Below, piece by piece: positions 36,163-46,664 of a stretch of 64,000 bases of DNA. The translations under genes were made by a program, and so were the position numbers. The DNA comes from Armillaria gallica (lineage: Eukaryota > Basidiomycota > Agaricomycetes > Agaricales > Physalacriaceae). The stretch's first letter is position 1. The number at the start of each line of letters is the position of its first letter. Location: NCBI GenBank assembly GCA_037576215.1, contig JBANDB010000003.1, positions 6,944,001 through 7,008,000 of the forward strand, given 5' to 3'. The notes below the pieces were generated by a model. It did no database searches and was not told the origin of the DNA. It saw nothing but the letters and a program-made list of their open reading frames with translations.

Positions 36163-37649
36163 ATGAAAAATGTTGTCATGCGCTCATCTGTCCTTCTAGG
36201 TCTCCCTCCTTTTGGCTTCGATGCGACCAAGCAATGGTCAAGAGATTACCAATCTGATACGCCTGTTGATCATGTTGAGTTTCTGACTACACCAATCCAT
36301 TCATTCACACTGTCAATTCATTCGACGTGTTTATACATGGACATTATTCAAGACAATGCCTGTCTATAACATTTCAAAGTTAAAGTCCCTGAACATAACT
36401 GGAAACTATTGCCTATCCCCAATAATTCTTGCGTTCGCACACTCTGCATTTGCTCTGGAATGCCAGATGGCGATTTGATTTGGGCAGTCCCCCAAGTCGG
36501 ATGGCCGAGTGGTGCTGATGGTAATCCCCCACCGCAGCTCTTTCCCAATGGCACGACTGCCTTCGAGGTGAGTGAATTCGCATTGAGCTTGAGCAAGACG
36601 AAAGTCGACTCACCCTTTTTTCCCAAGGCAATGGCTCCGAGACACACGATCAAGCCTGTTCCAGCTAACGGTCGCCCTTCACCCCAACTTTATACCAAAG
36701 GCACAACTACCTTTGCGGTGCATTAATTCGAGCTGCATTTAGACAGGATTGTCTCAACTCGCCTTTTTTTAGGCGGAAGCTCCGGTGCAGACGGTCAGGC
36801 CTGAACAACTTCTTCGGTCTACGCTACTTCCTGGATTACCCGAACAACCTTGGGCTGAATTGCCGCATTCCCATGCATTGGGGGTAAGACATTGGGACCG
36901 TGTTTTGTGCATGTTACTCAGCACTGTACAGAACATGTCTTCTGGTCCTTTATCGCTGACTCTTACTGATGCATCTGGTGCATCCAAAGCCGACAATGTC
37001 GGTCATTCCCATACTCATGGAGCAAAAAGGAAGGCGGCTGATGTGTACGAGACCTGTGGAGACACAGAGGGTCATATGGTTCAGAAGGTACAGCTGGAAC
37101 TTTGCACTATGTTCTATGTTCGCCACGCTCATATAACCATCATCATGTAGTTCAGGGTGATAGAATCAGGCTGTATCGGGTCCCAGGTCAACCATGTTCA
37201 ACCAATTGATGCTGATGACTACGGAGCAAATATTGTTTCATCTAATGAAATGAGCCCTGCATGAAAGGTTCGCGCTCTTGCATTTGTATTTAATGACGTC
37301 GCTAATGACAAACCAGGCCCAGTTTCATTGCATGTCGCAGTTATGGCAAGGTCAGCTGCCTCCGGAATCGAGTCGTCTCTCATGGCATCAACATACTCTT
37401 CTTTGGATTACCAACATGCAGCAAATTCTTAGCGGCATGTCTTCGGATCAACTACAGGACGCTAACAGATTGTGCCCGTTTCCAGTCAAAAGACGGCTGA
37501 TAATCCGTGACCTGGGTTTCATGGATGATGATCTGGTGGAGCAGGACTTCCATAACAGTTTGTGTGACATTGAAACCTGGACTCTCTATCCAGTGGCAAT
37601 ATATGAACAGGTACATCCTTCTGCATTTTCTTTCGTGCTAGTTGCTTAA
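36163..37649 (+). CDS. Hypothetical multi-exon gene with a duplicated exon
   Basis: Best-supported exons are about 36409-36567, 36628-36717 and 36773-37087, joined in phase 0 by introns 36568-36627 (GTGAGT..CCCAAG) and 36718-36772 (GTGCAT..TTTTAG). Further exon-like frames lie at 36163-36369 and 37278-37610. Exon 1's end and exon 2 encode parallel segments ('PPPQLFPNGTTAFE' and 'PSPQLYTKGTTTFA'), and the adjoining introns are also alike, so an exon-intron unit of about 150 bp was duplicated. No domain is recognised. The ends of the gene are not settled. Confidence 0.4.
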
Positions 37650-38316
37650 GGCGTATTAGTGTACCTTTTGCATTGCTCATGGACATCGCTGCCTGCATAC
37701 TAATGCCAGCGTCCTTCCTCCTCGATGTCGCCAGTGCTGTATCTATAATTTGGTATGTTCCAAGGAAAGTACGGCAGTGGCAACAACGACCCTTGCAGCA
37801 GCGTTCAACGATGCAGCTGGGCCAGAAAGGGGTTGCCGTTTGTAAAAAGAAAGGAGTATATGGTCACCGGTTCTTTCACTTGGTGTTGTACTTGTATTCT
37901 ATCCAGCCTGTCTTGTATTTCTTTACTGTATCGGCCTTCTTGTCGTAATTTCGTACAAATATATTGTTCAGTGTTGTTTAAATCACTGAAGTTGCAGGTC
38001 TTCACGTTTATGAGATTTGGATTGATAAGTCAGCTAGACGCAAACCTTTGCCGGCGGTTCGCCGATTGACAACACCATCCCAAAGCAGAGTATACTCCAT
38101 CTCGTCCCAAAGAGGGTGATTGCAGCTTGTCATATTTAGGCTTGTACCAAATAGGCAGAGAGGATCGTTCCCAACTAGGCAGCAAGTGCCTGTCCCAAAT
38201 AGGCAAGAGGCGATCATGGATGAATTGAGAACATGCAGAAGACCTTTTGCGTTCCTATGACGCATCCTCCACATTGACACTACCACTCTCTTGCAGTCAC
38301 ATACTTTTCGAGAATC
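37650..38316. other. Intergenic, nothing firm
   Basis: Short frames only. A 'CCCAAATAGGCA' motif is iterated three times at about 38145-38205 ('CCAAATAGGCAG', 'CCAACTAGGCAG', 'CCAAATAGGCAA'). Confidence 0.35.
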
Positions 38317-39320
38317 ATGTTGCCTACCAAGTCTACGCAATGGCACGAGGGCAAACATAGACATGTGAGTACGCCACCACTCAGTATTGTGGTAACAGAG
38401 GAACACCCTATCATACCTTCAAAATCCAGCAAACGCCGGAGGAAGGCTTCAGCTCAAGAACATTTGGAAGAAATCATTGTTATATCTTTGGATGAAGACA
38501 AGCAGCCGAAAGTTGACATACACAGAACTCTACTACAATTGAAGGACGAGCTGGAGAAATCTAAGCAGGTACGAATTGAATGATTGGACATGGGAGATTC
38601 TACTACTATTTAGGAAACGCTTATGGCCAAACGGGCCCAGGAAAAAGCACAGGAAGACGCCCGTACAGTCGAAGACGCGCTGGAGAGATAGAAACAGGTA
38701 TGCGCTGTCAAGGAATAGCTTATAACATGTATGACTCTAATATGACTGTAGGATGTAATTGCTGCAAAATACGCCCAGGACGAAGCGGAGATCAGAGTGG
38801 CATCCTATGATGAAGAACTGGAAGCGTTGCGAGCAGAGGTCGATGAGCCAAAAATTGTATGTCATAAATTCCTTTCTTATTGCGGTCCTGATGAAATCAT
38901 TTGAGAAAGAAAGCATCAGAGCTCGAGGATGACATGACATGCGACATCTGTACAATGATTATGGAACATCCTTTTGTGTACATGTATTTCTGCGCACGAA
39001 AACCATAGTTTTTTTTTTTATCTGATTGGCGTGTCAGCCTCCCGCAATGCGGTCACATCTCATGCCAGGGCTGTATCCACGTATGGTTCGACACCATTCG
39101 CAAGGAAAACTGGCGAGGTCCTTTCGGCCATCGCTATAGACCCATCTACAATTGCCCTACGTGTCGAAAGGCAGTGATGACCGAACTGGTGGAAGTCTAC
39201 AAACTAAAGTCCATTTCGCAGAAAATGGGGCAGATTTTTGCAGAAGACGTCCTTTGTGGGAGGACACCGGACGTGAATGAAAGACCATGGGTTCTTTTTT
39301 TCCCAAGGAGGCACTCATAA
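38317..39320 (+). pseudogene. Coiled-coil C3HC4 RING-finger protein gene, one in-frame TAG
   Basis: Five exons fit in phase: 38317-38568, 38614-38697, 38752-38856, 38910-38977 and 39038-39320 (263 codons). A basic 'KRRRKAS' patch is followed by a charged coiled coil, about residues 55-150. A RING finger follows: 'CDIC' at about residue 158, 'PQCGHISCQGC' and a distal 'CPTC' pair after an expanded loop containing 'WRGPFGHRYRPIYN'. This long-loop RING is common in Agaricomycete proteins and would give E3 ubiquitin ligase activity. The second exon has TAG at 38689-38691 inside 'LER-stop-KQ', so translation would stop before the RING unless it is avoided. The change could be CAG to TAG. The 3' end is also ambiguous at a T7 run (39294-39300). 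Confidence 0.7.
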
Positions 39321-39442
39321 AGGTATGTAAACCAGACCCTTTTGTACTTGTTAATCGGTGCGCCATTGGTGTATTTACATATAACTGTAATCCGAGCTCT
39401 TGCCAAAGTAGTCAACAGCGTGTGAGCGATTAAAAACTAGAT

Positions 39443-40825
39443 ATGAGTAAATACCGGACTTGTCAGAAGTACCTACACAACTCATGGCGGTGGTTAAGCC
39501 CACGTGTCTTTCAATGTCTGCCGTCAGTGACACCATACAAAACAAGCCCGCATCGGAAAATCTTCTTGGTTCCCTTCTTCCATCAGCGCACCCTCATCAT
39601 GATCACTATTAGCCAAAACGGAATGCATGTTAATTTAACTCACCACTGTCAAGATGTCACGATTGTTGCTTCCCGACCGTCTTTATCCGCATCGTTTGTT
39701 GGCACTGTGTCTGACTATTTGTGGCCTGACGTAGAAGGGATAGTAGTCGACAACAATGCCTCCAGTCTGCAGGCAACACATCTTATTCTTCATGGAGATG
39801 TAGAAGGCGAGCTTAATGAGCTTCCGGTTCAGGATTTTGTGGAGCAGCTCACTGCTCTTCATACCGCCCAATTTTATTTTGTGGCAGCCGGAAGCACTGA
39901 AACACTCACTTGGAAGATACCGTCACTGCAGCGTCTCTTCTTATGGAACTCCTCCGTGTCACCTGAAGGACTTCAGGTGTTAATGGGTTTGTTACCAAAT
40001 CTCATCCACTTTGCAATTGGTGGTCTGCATACAAAGAGGATAACAGAGGACCACTATGGAGACAACATATTGCAAGACCCTGATGATGACGCTGTAAAGA
40101 GACTACCTTGCCAGCTTACAAACCTACATGTTGATATCTCAGTGCTGGTTGGAGAGAGTACCTCCGAGATGACCATCAGTGTCCGTGCACAATACATCCA
40201 CTGGTTATCCAATCTAGAAGGCCATGTTCCTTTGACCACACTGGAACTGAAGCTGTTCTCTAATGACATTAGGGTCAGCCAAAACCTTATTTCCCTCGGT
40301 GCGCCGACGCTAGAAACAATACGTTTATACTTCCTTGGTATGTTGCAGTGATTGTATATAATGAGATGCCAGTAAACTGATGTTGATTGTCGATTAGATA
40401 CCTTCGTCGGGAATGCATTCGTGGATCTCAGTGAAATGCCGCATCTGCGACATTTTCATATCCTCACATTGGAAGTACACCTTCATGAACTTCTGACCAT
40501 TATGCAGACAGTTCGTTCAAAGGACTTTGAGGACGTCAATGTCTGCATCGCTCTGACTTCCTTTGACCACACATTTGCCAGCCTGAAGTTGTGGGACGAC
40601 GCGTATGTTGCCCAAGAACTTGGACACATTAGGGTCGTCAACCTGAGCTGTCTTGTGAGGGAGCTTCAACCCCGGTTGGCAGTGTGTACCTACTATAACG
40701 ACTTGATATTAGCCCGTACAGTGAACATGCACGAGAACAGTTTCTTGAGGATTTCTTGGTTTGAAGACTGCAGGTTTCTTGCTCGCTTCACAGATGCTAC
40801 CAGTACGTATCGTAACAACGTGTAA
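39443..40825 (+). CDS. F-box/LRR-like hypothetical protein, two exons
   Basis: Exon 1 runs from 39443 (or from the internal Met codon at 39599) to 40337, and exon 2 from 40398 to 40825. The 60-nt intron (GTATGT..GATTAG) keeps phase. The product has repeated leucine-rich segments: 'IPSLQRLFLWNSSVSPEGL', 'MGLLPNLIHFAIGGLH', 'LTTLELKLFSNDI', 'MPHLRHFHILTLEVHL'. These match the C-terminal part of Agaricomycete F-box proteins, whose repeats choose the target. A clear N-terminal F-box is not seen in this frame, so the gene may start further upstream or have lost it. The coding frame itself is uninterrupted. Confidence 0.55.
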
Positions 40826-41297
40826 TGTGATTGTATTGATCATAATTTAGACTGTCAGTGCACCTGCGACCAGTGATCATTCTTGTATCAGCTGTCTGTA
40901 CTTTGATGTAACATATTCCTCTTGTACTGTGAAAGAACGGCTCTGTGTATATACGTCGTCAGTTGTTAAGGAATGTTCATGTGGTGCAAGGGTGCCCAAT
41001 AACTTAATATTCTAAGCTTCGGAGATGGGACTCAACACATATGTGTTCTCAAGTGATCCCTAACTGCCTGAAGTTCAGAACCATAAACAATGATGAATAA
41101 TAGGCAAATTTTCTTGGCGTATATCACAAATGTACATCTGGCCTAGTTTACAAAGAGAACGTTTTCGATACTATCTTACAATGCCGTCCCTGTACGAGCA
41201 ATACCGTTCTATTTTCAAGCATCATACTAATCATAACTCTTGTTGGTAACAAATCTGACGATGATGTGAGCGTGTGTAAATACCATACATCCAAAAC
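40826..41297. other. Intergenic, nothing recognised
   Basis: AT-rich stretch with no supported gene or repeat. Confidence 0.4.
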
Positions 41298-41618
41298 TCA
41301 CTCCAGTGCCTGAGCAGCTAATACACGTAATTCATGCCTTTCCACATCTACTACCGTGCCTTCTGTTGTCTGCTTCATGATGAGCACATTACCTTTGAAG
41401 GGAATGCGGTTGTAGGTGCAGCCACTGATATATCGGTTTCGTGGAGCCCATTCCTCATCAATGTGGTTGGGTACGTGATAGAGAAAGTAGGAGAACACGC
41501 CACGGTCGCAAAGACATCTTCGGCATAGCTGGGGGTTACTAGGACCGGTGCTGAGCCACTCTTGCACGTAATACATGCGACTGTAAATACGGGGCACATA
41601 CATGATCATTGGCTGCAT
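41298..41618 (-). CDS. Hypothetical protein fragment, 106 codons
   Basis: ATG at 41618. The sequence has protein-like patches ('VQEWLSTGPSNPQLCRRCLC', 'YHVPNHIDEEWAPRNRY'), including a Cys pair. No family is recognised. It may be one exon of a longer minus-strand gene, or a remnant. No neighbouring exon could be joined with confidence. Confidence 0.3.
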   Translation of the reverse strand: MQPMIMYVPRIYSRMYYVQEWLSTGPSNPQLCRRCLCDRGVFSYFLYHVPNHIDEEWAPRNRYISGCTYNRIPFKGNVLIMKQTTEGTVVDVERHELRVLAAQALE

Positions 41619-42284
41619 GCAATGAGTGCCAAGGATACAACTGGCACGGAGATCCGAACGATCCTTTTGTCCACATTGTTAACATTATAGGCCACGGTCA
41701 CAGTACACAGTAACTGCACTCACGCTATTATCCAGGAGCCTCTTGTTGTGTAATCCTATTGCTGTTTCGCTGGTACAGTGGCACATGGTTAATAATAAAG
41801 GGAGGATAATATGGGAGTGGGAGAGAAGACCTTGACGCATCATTTTCGCTCTAGATCAGACACAGTGTTATATATACTGCTTGATCTCCTAGATTATGTT
41901 GCTTCAGGAACTCTGGTGTCAGATTTCGACAACAGACCCTACCTTATTGGTGACAAAGAAAGAAAAAAAAAAAAAATGAGGAGACCGATCATTAATCGAT
42001 CGTGCGATTGTGGCTTCATTTGGGAATTCCCAAATGGGAGGAGGATTTCTATGATCATTGTCTACATTCGTTCAATCAATCGTATGCGTATGGACTGCCT
42101 AAAAATGTCAGCCTCCTTTGTCGCGGACCCGTCTGTTTTTGGTGCGACCAATTCAGCATGCGTGTTAAGTATTGAGAAGGAATTATCCATGATCGAGCCC
42201 CCTGCTAATAGCAGAACAACGCGGCAGTCGTAAAAATGTATGATTATAAATACATGCTGGTGCATTATACTAGTCATTGTAATT
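41619..42284. other. Intergenic, nothing recognised
   Basis: Contains an A-rich run near 41965-41977 and short frames on both strands. The 140-codon frame at 41811-42233 has no domain and overlaps a frame on the other strand. Confidence 0.35.
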
Positions 42285-43438
42285 ATGTCCAACAGCTGTT
42301 TTCCTCTGGAGCTTATACGACACATTGTACGAGACACAGCACACAATGTGAAAACGTTGTGCCTTCTACATTCCACATGGATTCCTTTGGCCAGACCCCT
42401 CATGTTCGACATCCTTGTGGCCGATGGAAAATGCGACATATTGGCATGGTGCAACCTGTTCACCTCAGCACCAGACATCCCGCACCATGTTCGTCATGTC
42501 ACGCTCGCTCCAGAGGGAATGACCCCTGGGGATCCAGTTGTGGCTGAGGACTTCCTCCACCGCTTTGATCGGGTACTGTCGCTTGCCTTGCTCTCATTTG
42601 AGCTCGACTACAACGTTCTTGCCTCATCCCCTCTTCGCACCATCCGGTCTCTTATACTCCATAACTGCGTGCTCGATAATATTCTGCCGAACCTGAAATA
42701 CGCACTCCTTAGCTTGACGGTATTGCACATCGTGGACTTTGTTGCTGGAAATCTCCGCTCCCACATTGCTGCAGAGCAAGCTGAGGACAGCTTGCCGCCT
42801 GCTATGACATTTTTATTCGTTGAGACGCATGACACGGAGACCATAGACATGTGCTTGGATTCTCTTGGTCAAGATGCGTGGTTCAACGGGGTGCGAAACA
42901 CAGAGGTTCAAGGCAGTGACTTGGTGTTGGACAAGTTTTGCTCCTGTTTACATGCCTTCAGACAGAGGCTCGAGAATCTACTCCTCTTTCACATTAGTAC
43001 GCTATCAATTTTTTTCCTGTGGCACGGTCACATTGCTGAAACTTTTATGTTATAGACTATATGATCCCAGCGCCCGTGCTGTACAACTTTTCCTGCATGA
43101 CCTCTCTTGCTCATCTGTACATCGATGGTATGCAGTCGGGTGCAAGAACTCTGCAGGATAGCATCCTAGAAATACCTCCTTCACGATCACTTCGGCGGCT
43201 GAAGATTCTTTATGGTACCGACGTTCGCTTGAATGATTTTTCCCTTCAGTATTGGAATGACATCGTGTGTTACTTGACAGAGGGACACTTCCCGGGGCTG
43301 TGGAGCATGCTTATCACTGTATACTGGTCCCATCGTCGCGTGAAACTTCATGCAACAGAGTTTGAAGAACATGTACCGGGTTCGTTTCCAACATACAATA
43401 AGGATCTCACAGTGCAGAAAATACAAGGTCCTGGGTAG
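42285..43438 (+). CDS. F-box protein, two exons
   Basis: The chosen start at 42285 places a clean F-box at the N-terminus: 'CFPLELIRHIVRDTAHNVKT', then 'LCLLHSTWIPLARPLMFDIL', the usual Leu-Cys-Leu..Trp pattern of fungal F-boxes. An earlier in-frame ATG (42240) only adds a hydrophobic lead. Exon 1 ends at 42996 and exon 2 is 43056-43438. The 59-nt intron (GTACGC..TTATAG) joins 'LENLLLFHI' to 'NYMIPAPVLYNF' in phase. Leucine-rich strands follow, including 'LRTIRSLILHNCVLDNIL', 'LLSLTVLHIVDF' and 'MTSLAHLYIDG'. About 364 residues, intact. It is the clearest of the F-box-like genes in this window and would serve as an SCF substrate adaptor. Confidence 0.72.
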
Positions 43439-43815
43439 TTAATATTTATCGTTGAGCAGATTGCTGTCTCTATAACACGCGATCATCCGTTCCGCCATCT
43501 TGGTTCGTTGACTAGAGCATATCACCTAGGCAAGTGTGTTGATTGGATCATGTTTTCAATGGATGCTAAGTGGTTATACAGTTTACAATGCAGTCTAACA
43601 ACAATTTCAAGGGTAGTGCAATAGTTTGTAATAATATCGCACGTTGTATGAAATACGTTGAAGAAATTCCTGTCATTGTGCCAATTTGGTTCTGTCGCAT
43701 CATATTGGTCAATTATACGGTCCGAAATTTCAGGTTGCGAGGACCATGACATCATGCTAGCAGACAGACCACGGAAGTGATGACATCATGCTAACACATC
43801 TTCCAATTCCCCATC
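43439..43815. other. Intergenic, with short direct repeat
   Basis: 'GACATCATGCTA' occurs twice (about 43747 and 43782), just upstream of the R2 copy. Nothing else is recognised. Confidence 0.4.
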
Positions 43816-44906
43816 ATGTCCCAGTTTGTTCAAGCACCAGAACGTCATGGAGAGCCTCTCTTGGATCCCGGCCCTGAGCATTTTATACTTTTCCCTTTCA
43901 AAGACTCTGTGGTAGAGCCATTGTTTCCCATCGCAGTAGAATGACATACTAAACACAGCGGAACAGGCGTTTGATTTTTACAAAAAGGCACAAGCTTCGC
44001 TCTGGACTGCTGAAGAAATGGATCTCACCGAAGATCAACTCCAGTGGACGAACCGGTTGACCCCTGCAGAGAGATTCATGCTTACCCAGGTCCTAGCTTT
44101 TTTTGCCACTGCGGATTCTATCGTTGGTGAGAACCTAGTCCAAAGATTCTCCGCAGAGGTCCAGATTCCTGAGTTCAGGATGTTTTACGATTTCCAGGTG
44201 ATGATGGAAAACGTTCACTGGGAGGTATACTCATTGTTGATTACTACACTCATCCCCAATGAAGACGAACAGTCGCACCTTTTTCATGCTATTTCGACTG
44301 TCCCTTGCATGCAGGCGAAGGCGGATTGGGCCCTGCGCTGGATCGCCTCCGATGCATCTTTCACCAGCCGGGTAGTAGCTTTTGCCGCAGTGGAAGGAAT
44401 TTTTTTTTCTGGAGCTTTCGCGTCAATCTTTTGGCTGAAGAAAAAGGGGCTGATGCCCGGTTTGACATTCTCCAATGAGCTGATCTCCCGAGATGAAGGC
44501 CTGCACACTGATTTTGCTTGTTACGTGTATTCCTGCCTCCAGCACAAACTATTGGATGCCAGATTGACCGAGATCATGACCGAGGCCTCAGAACTCAAGC
44601 AGGTATTTTAGACAGGTGCGTGAGTATGACTTCCACGCAAATGAATACCTACCCTTAGCAGACACCCTCATTGACGGCGTTCTGGGTTTAAGTGCACTGT
44701 CTATGGTTCAGTACATCAAATTTGTTACTGACAGATTATTGGTGGTGTTGAATGTCTCCAAAATCTATAACACCAGAAACCCTTTTGAATTTGTCGATAT
44801 GATATCTTTGGAAGGAAAGACGAACTTTTTCGAGCAGCAGGTATCCGACTATGCGAAGGCGTTTGTGATGGGCAAGGGTCCAGCGGATGTGTGTAAAAAA
44901 TTGTGA
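43816..44906 (+). pseudogene. Ribonucleotide reductase small subunit (R2) copy, lesioned and tail-less
   Basis: R2 supplies the tyrosyl radical and di-iron centre with which class I ribonucleotide reductase makes dNTPs. Exon 1 is 43816-43908 and exon 2 starts at 43967 after a 58-nt intron. The family core is clear: '[10 protein letters not shown]', '[20 protein letters not shown]', '[14 protein letters not shown]' (radical Tyr and metal ligands Glu/His), '[19 protein letters not shown]' and '[15 protein letters not shown]'. All iron-ligand positions I can place are conserved. At 44603-44615, a 13-nt GTATTTTAGACAG puts a TAG in frame, and the rest ('LSMVQYIKFVTDRLL', 'SLEGKTNFFE') is in the next frame. 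The usual C-terminal tail that docks on R1 is absent; the frame stops after 'CKKL'. It is probably a non-functional paralogue. Confidence 0.85.
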
Positions 44907-46151
44907 GTCGCGTTAGTTTGCCTTGACACAACTTGACAAGCTTCGTAGTGAAACCGATGCGGAGTTCTGATGTTCACCATGTACATGTGTATCATTATCC
45001 TGGTGTTTCGACAGCTTGTATTGTATGAGATGCGGTTTACCGTCGGCACGCTTCAGACTGGACTTGGGTGTGTTCACGTTGCAAGCACACGCATGAGAAT
45101 GGGGTAGATTTGTGATCGCGACGCAAGTCACAAATATCTGAGAGCCTGCTTTCTTTCCCTATCCGTTCCCGAGAGCATGTAGCGACACGCGTCTCGTACA
45201 CCATATGTGAGGGGAGTGGGCGAGTGTATAATCCAGTTCATCCTCCCATCCAGTCATATTGAAGTAGCTAATGATGACAACGTTCGAGGATAGCCAAGGA
45301 TTTGAAGGGACTGACTCTCAATTACAGTCGTCCAGATCTTTTGCGAGGGCACAGCATGTCCCTGAAGCCAAAGGGAGACGATAAGGTGAGGGCCTGAGGG
45401 AATAAAAAAAAAAAAGGGGGAACTTGGTCAAGCCGCCACGACGGGCACAGAGAATGCAAGGCAAAACAGACACAGGTGACTGTCATAGAATGTCCCCCGG
45501 TTTCAGTATTAATTGGAATTCCAGGCATATCTCGACGTGATCATCCAGGTTCCGAATATGCTCAGGCCAACTATGGGTCATGCACGTCTTCAATATTCCT
45601 CGGCCTCGACGCTGTTTTGAACGTGATTCAGAAAAACTCTAACGACCATAGATCCGACGGCAGCAAACAAGAAGATTGAGTAAAGCAGGCAAGTGTGCAT
45701 TTTTACAAGAGAAATAAACCCGACTCGTGAAGGCTGTTCGTATGTCGTCCGGATGATATGGATATTTAATAGGTACAGAAAACAGTTAGCATCATAGCAG
45801 GAAGAGTACTGACCAGCGTCAAATTTAGGTTTAATGTACTCACAGATAAAATTGAAAATTCCATGATTGAACAATGTCGAACGCATTTGCGCATGTATGA
45901 GTGAGTCTGAGTGATGTCTCTTTTTGGAACCTGTTTGCATGTGCGATGCTGAGAAGCTATTGATTTTGAAAATTTAAACTTTGCATTGAACAACTTCCTC
46001 CACCCTCTGTCATACCACAACTCCCTCTAACTCGGCTTCCTTGAGCTTTGAGATATCTCACACCCCCCTCTATACTATCGACCTCAAAGGTTAGACAACC
46101 TATGTTAAATATCAAGCGGAGCATTGCCATTGATTATTGTCCACTTTACAG
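44907..46151. other. Intergenic, nothing firm
   Basis: Frames of 66-116 codons occur on both strands without any recognisable domain. A poly-A run is at 45403-45413. No repeat copy of the flanking families is seen. Confidence 0.4.
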
Positions 46152-46664
46152 ATGCAGTTCAACATATTCAATACCCAGCTCACCTCAGAAAAATTCAATG
46201 CCAATACCCCACAAGAACACGCGCGCCTCGTAGTATGCCTTGAGCAACTCATTCCCAAGATGCGGAGAGCCCTCGGGGAGCTGTTCACCAACGAGAGCGA
46301 GTTGGACTTAGTTGTGTAGTAAGTATTACAGCAAATGTTTGGGTTCATCTAATGATCGTGTAGTGATTTATATGACTACGGCGCAAAAGACAACATAGCT
46401 GCCTTATTCAATACCAATAGACGTCTCTTGGGTATTATCAGCTGGGCGACTACGGGAACGGTTGCTGTCTTCAAATCCCGCCCCAGCATCCATCGTGCTC
46501 CTTATCGAGTTGCCAGGACCAACGAGGGACCGGATTCTCTCTTTGCCATTGACGTCGTCACCAGTGACCTCGTCATGGAGTGGGCGATGACCTTCGTTTT
46601 GCAGCTGTGCATTCTGTGTCGCGTATGCATCGAGAAGTCCACTAATATTCTTTGCATTCGATAG
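46152..46664 (+). CDS. Hypothetical protein, two exons, 155 residues
   Basis: Exon 1 is 46152-46318 and exon 2 is 46364-46664. The 45-nt intron has a strong GTAAGT donor and a GTGTAG acceptor, and the frame continues across it ('ESELDLVVYDLYDYGAKDN'). 'TTTACAG' directly before the ATG could be a splice acceptor, so another exon may lie upstream. The N-terminal half is helical with 'HARLVVCLEQLIPKMRRALG', and the second half ends in a hydrophobic Cys-rich 'AMTFVLQLCILCRVCIEKS'. No family is recognised. Confidence 0.5.

Noticed and set aside
38120..38210. CRISPR-like or satellite array from the 'CCAAATAGGCA' repeats
   Set aside because: Only three short imperfect units, no constant spacers, and the organism is a eukaryote.
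44603..44615. A 13-nt GT-AG 'intron' in the R2 copy
   Set aside because: Removing it restores the frame, but it is far below any plausible fungal intron length. A lesion is more likely.
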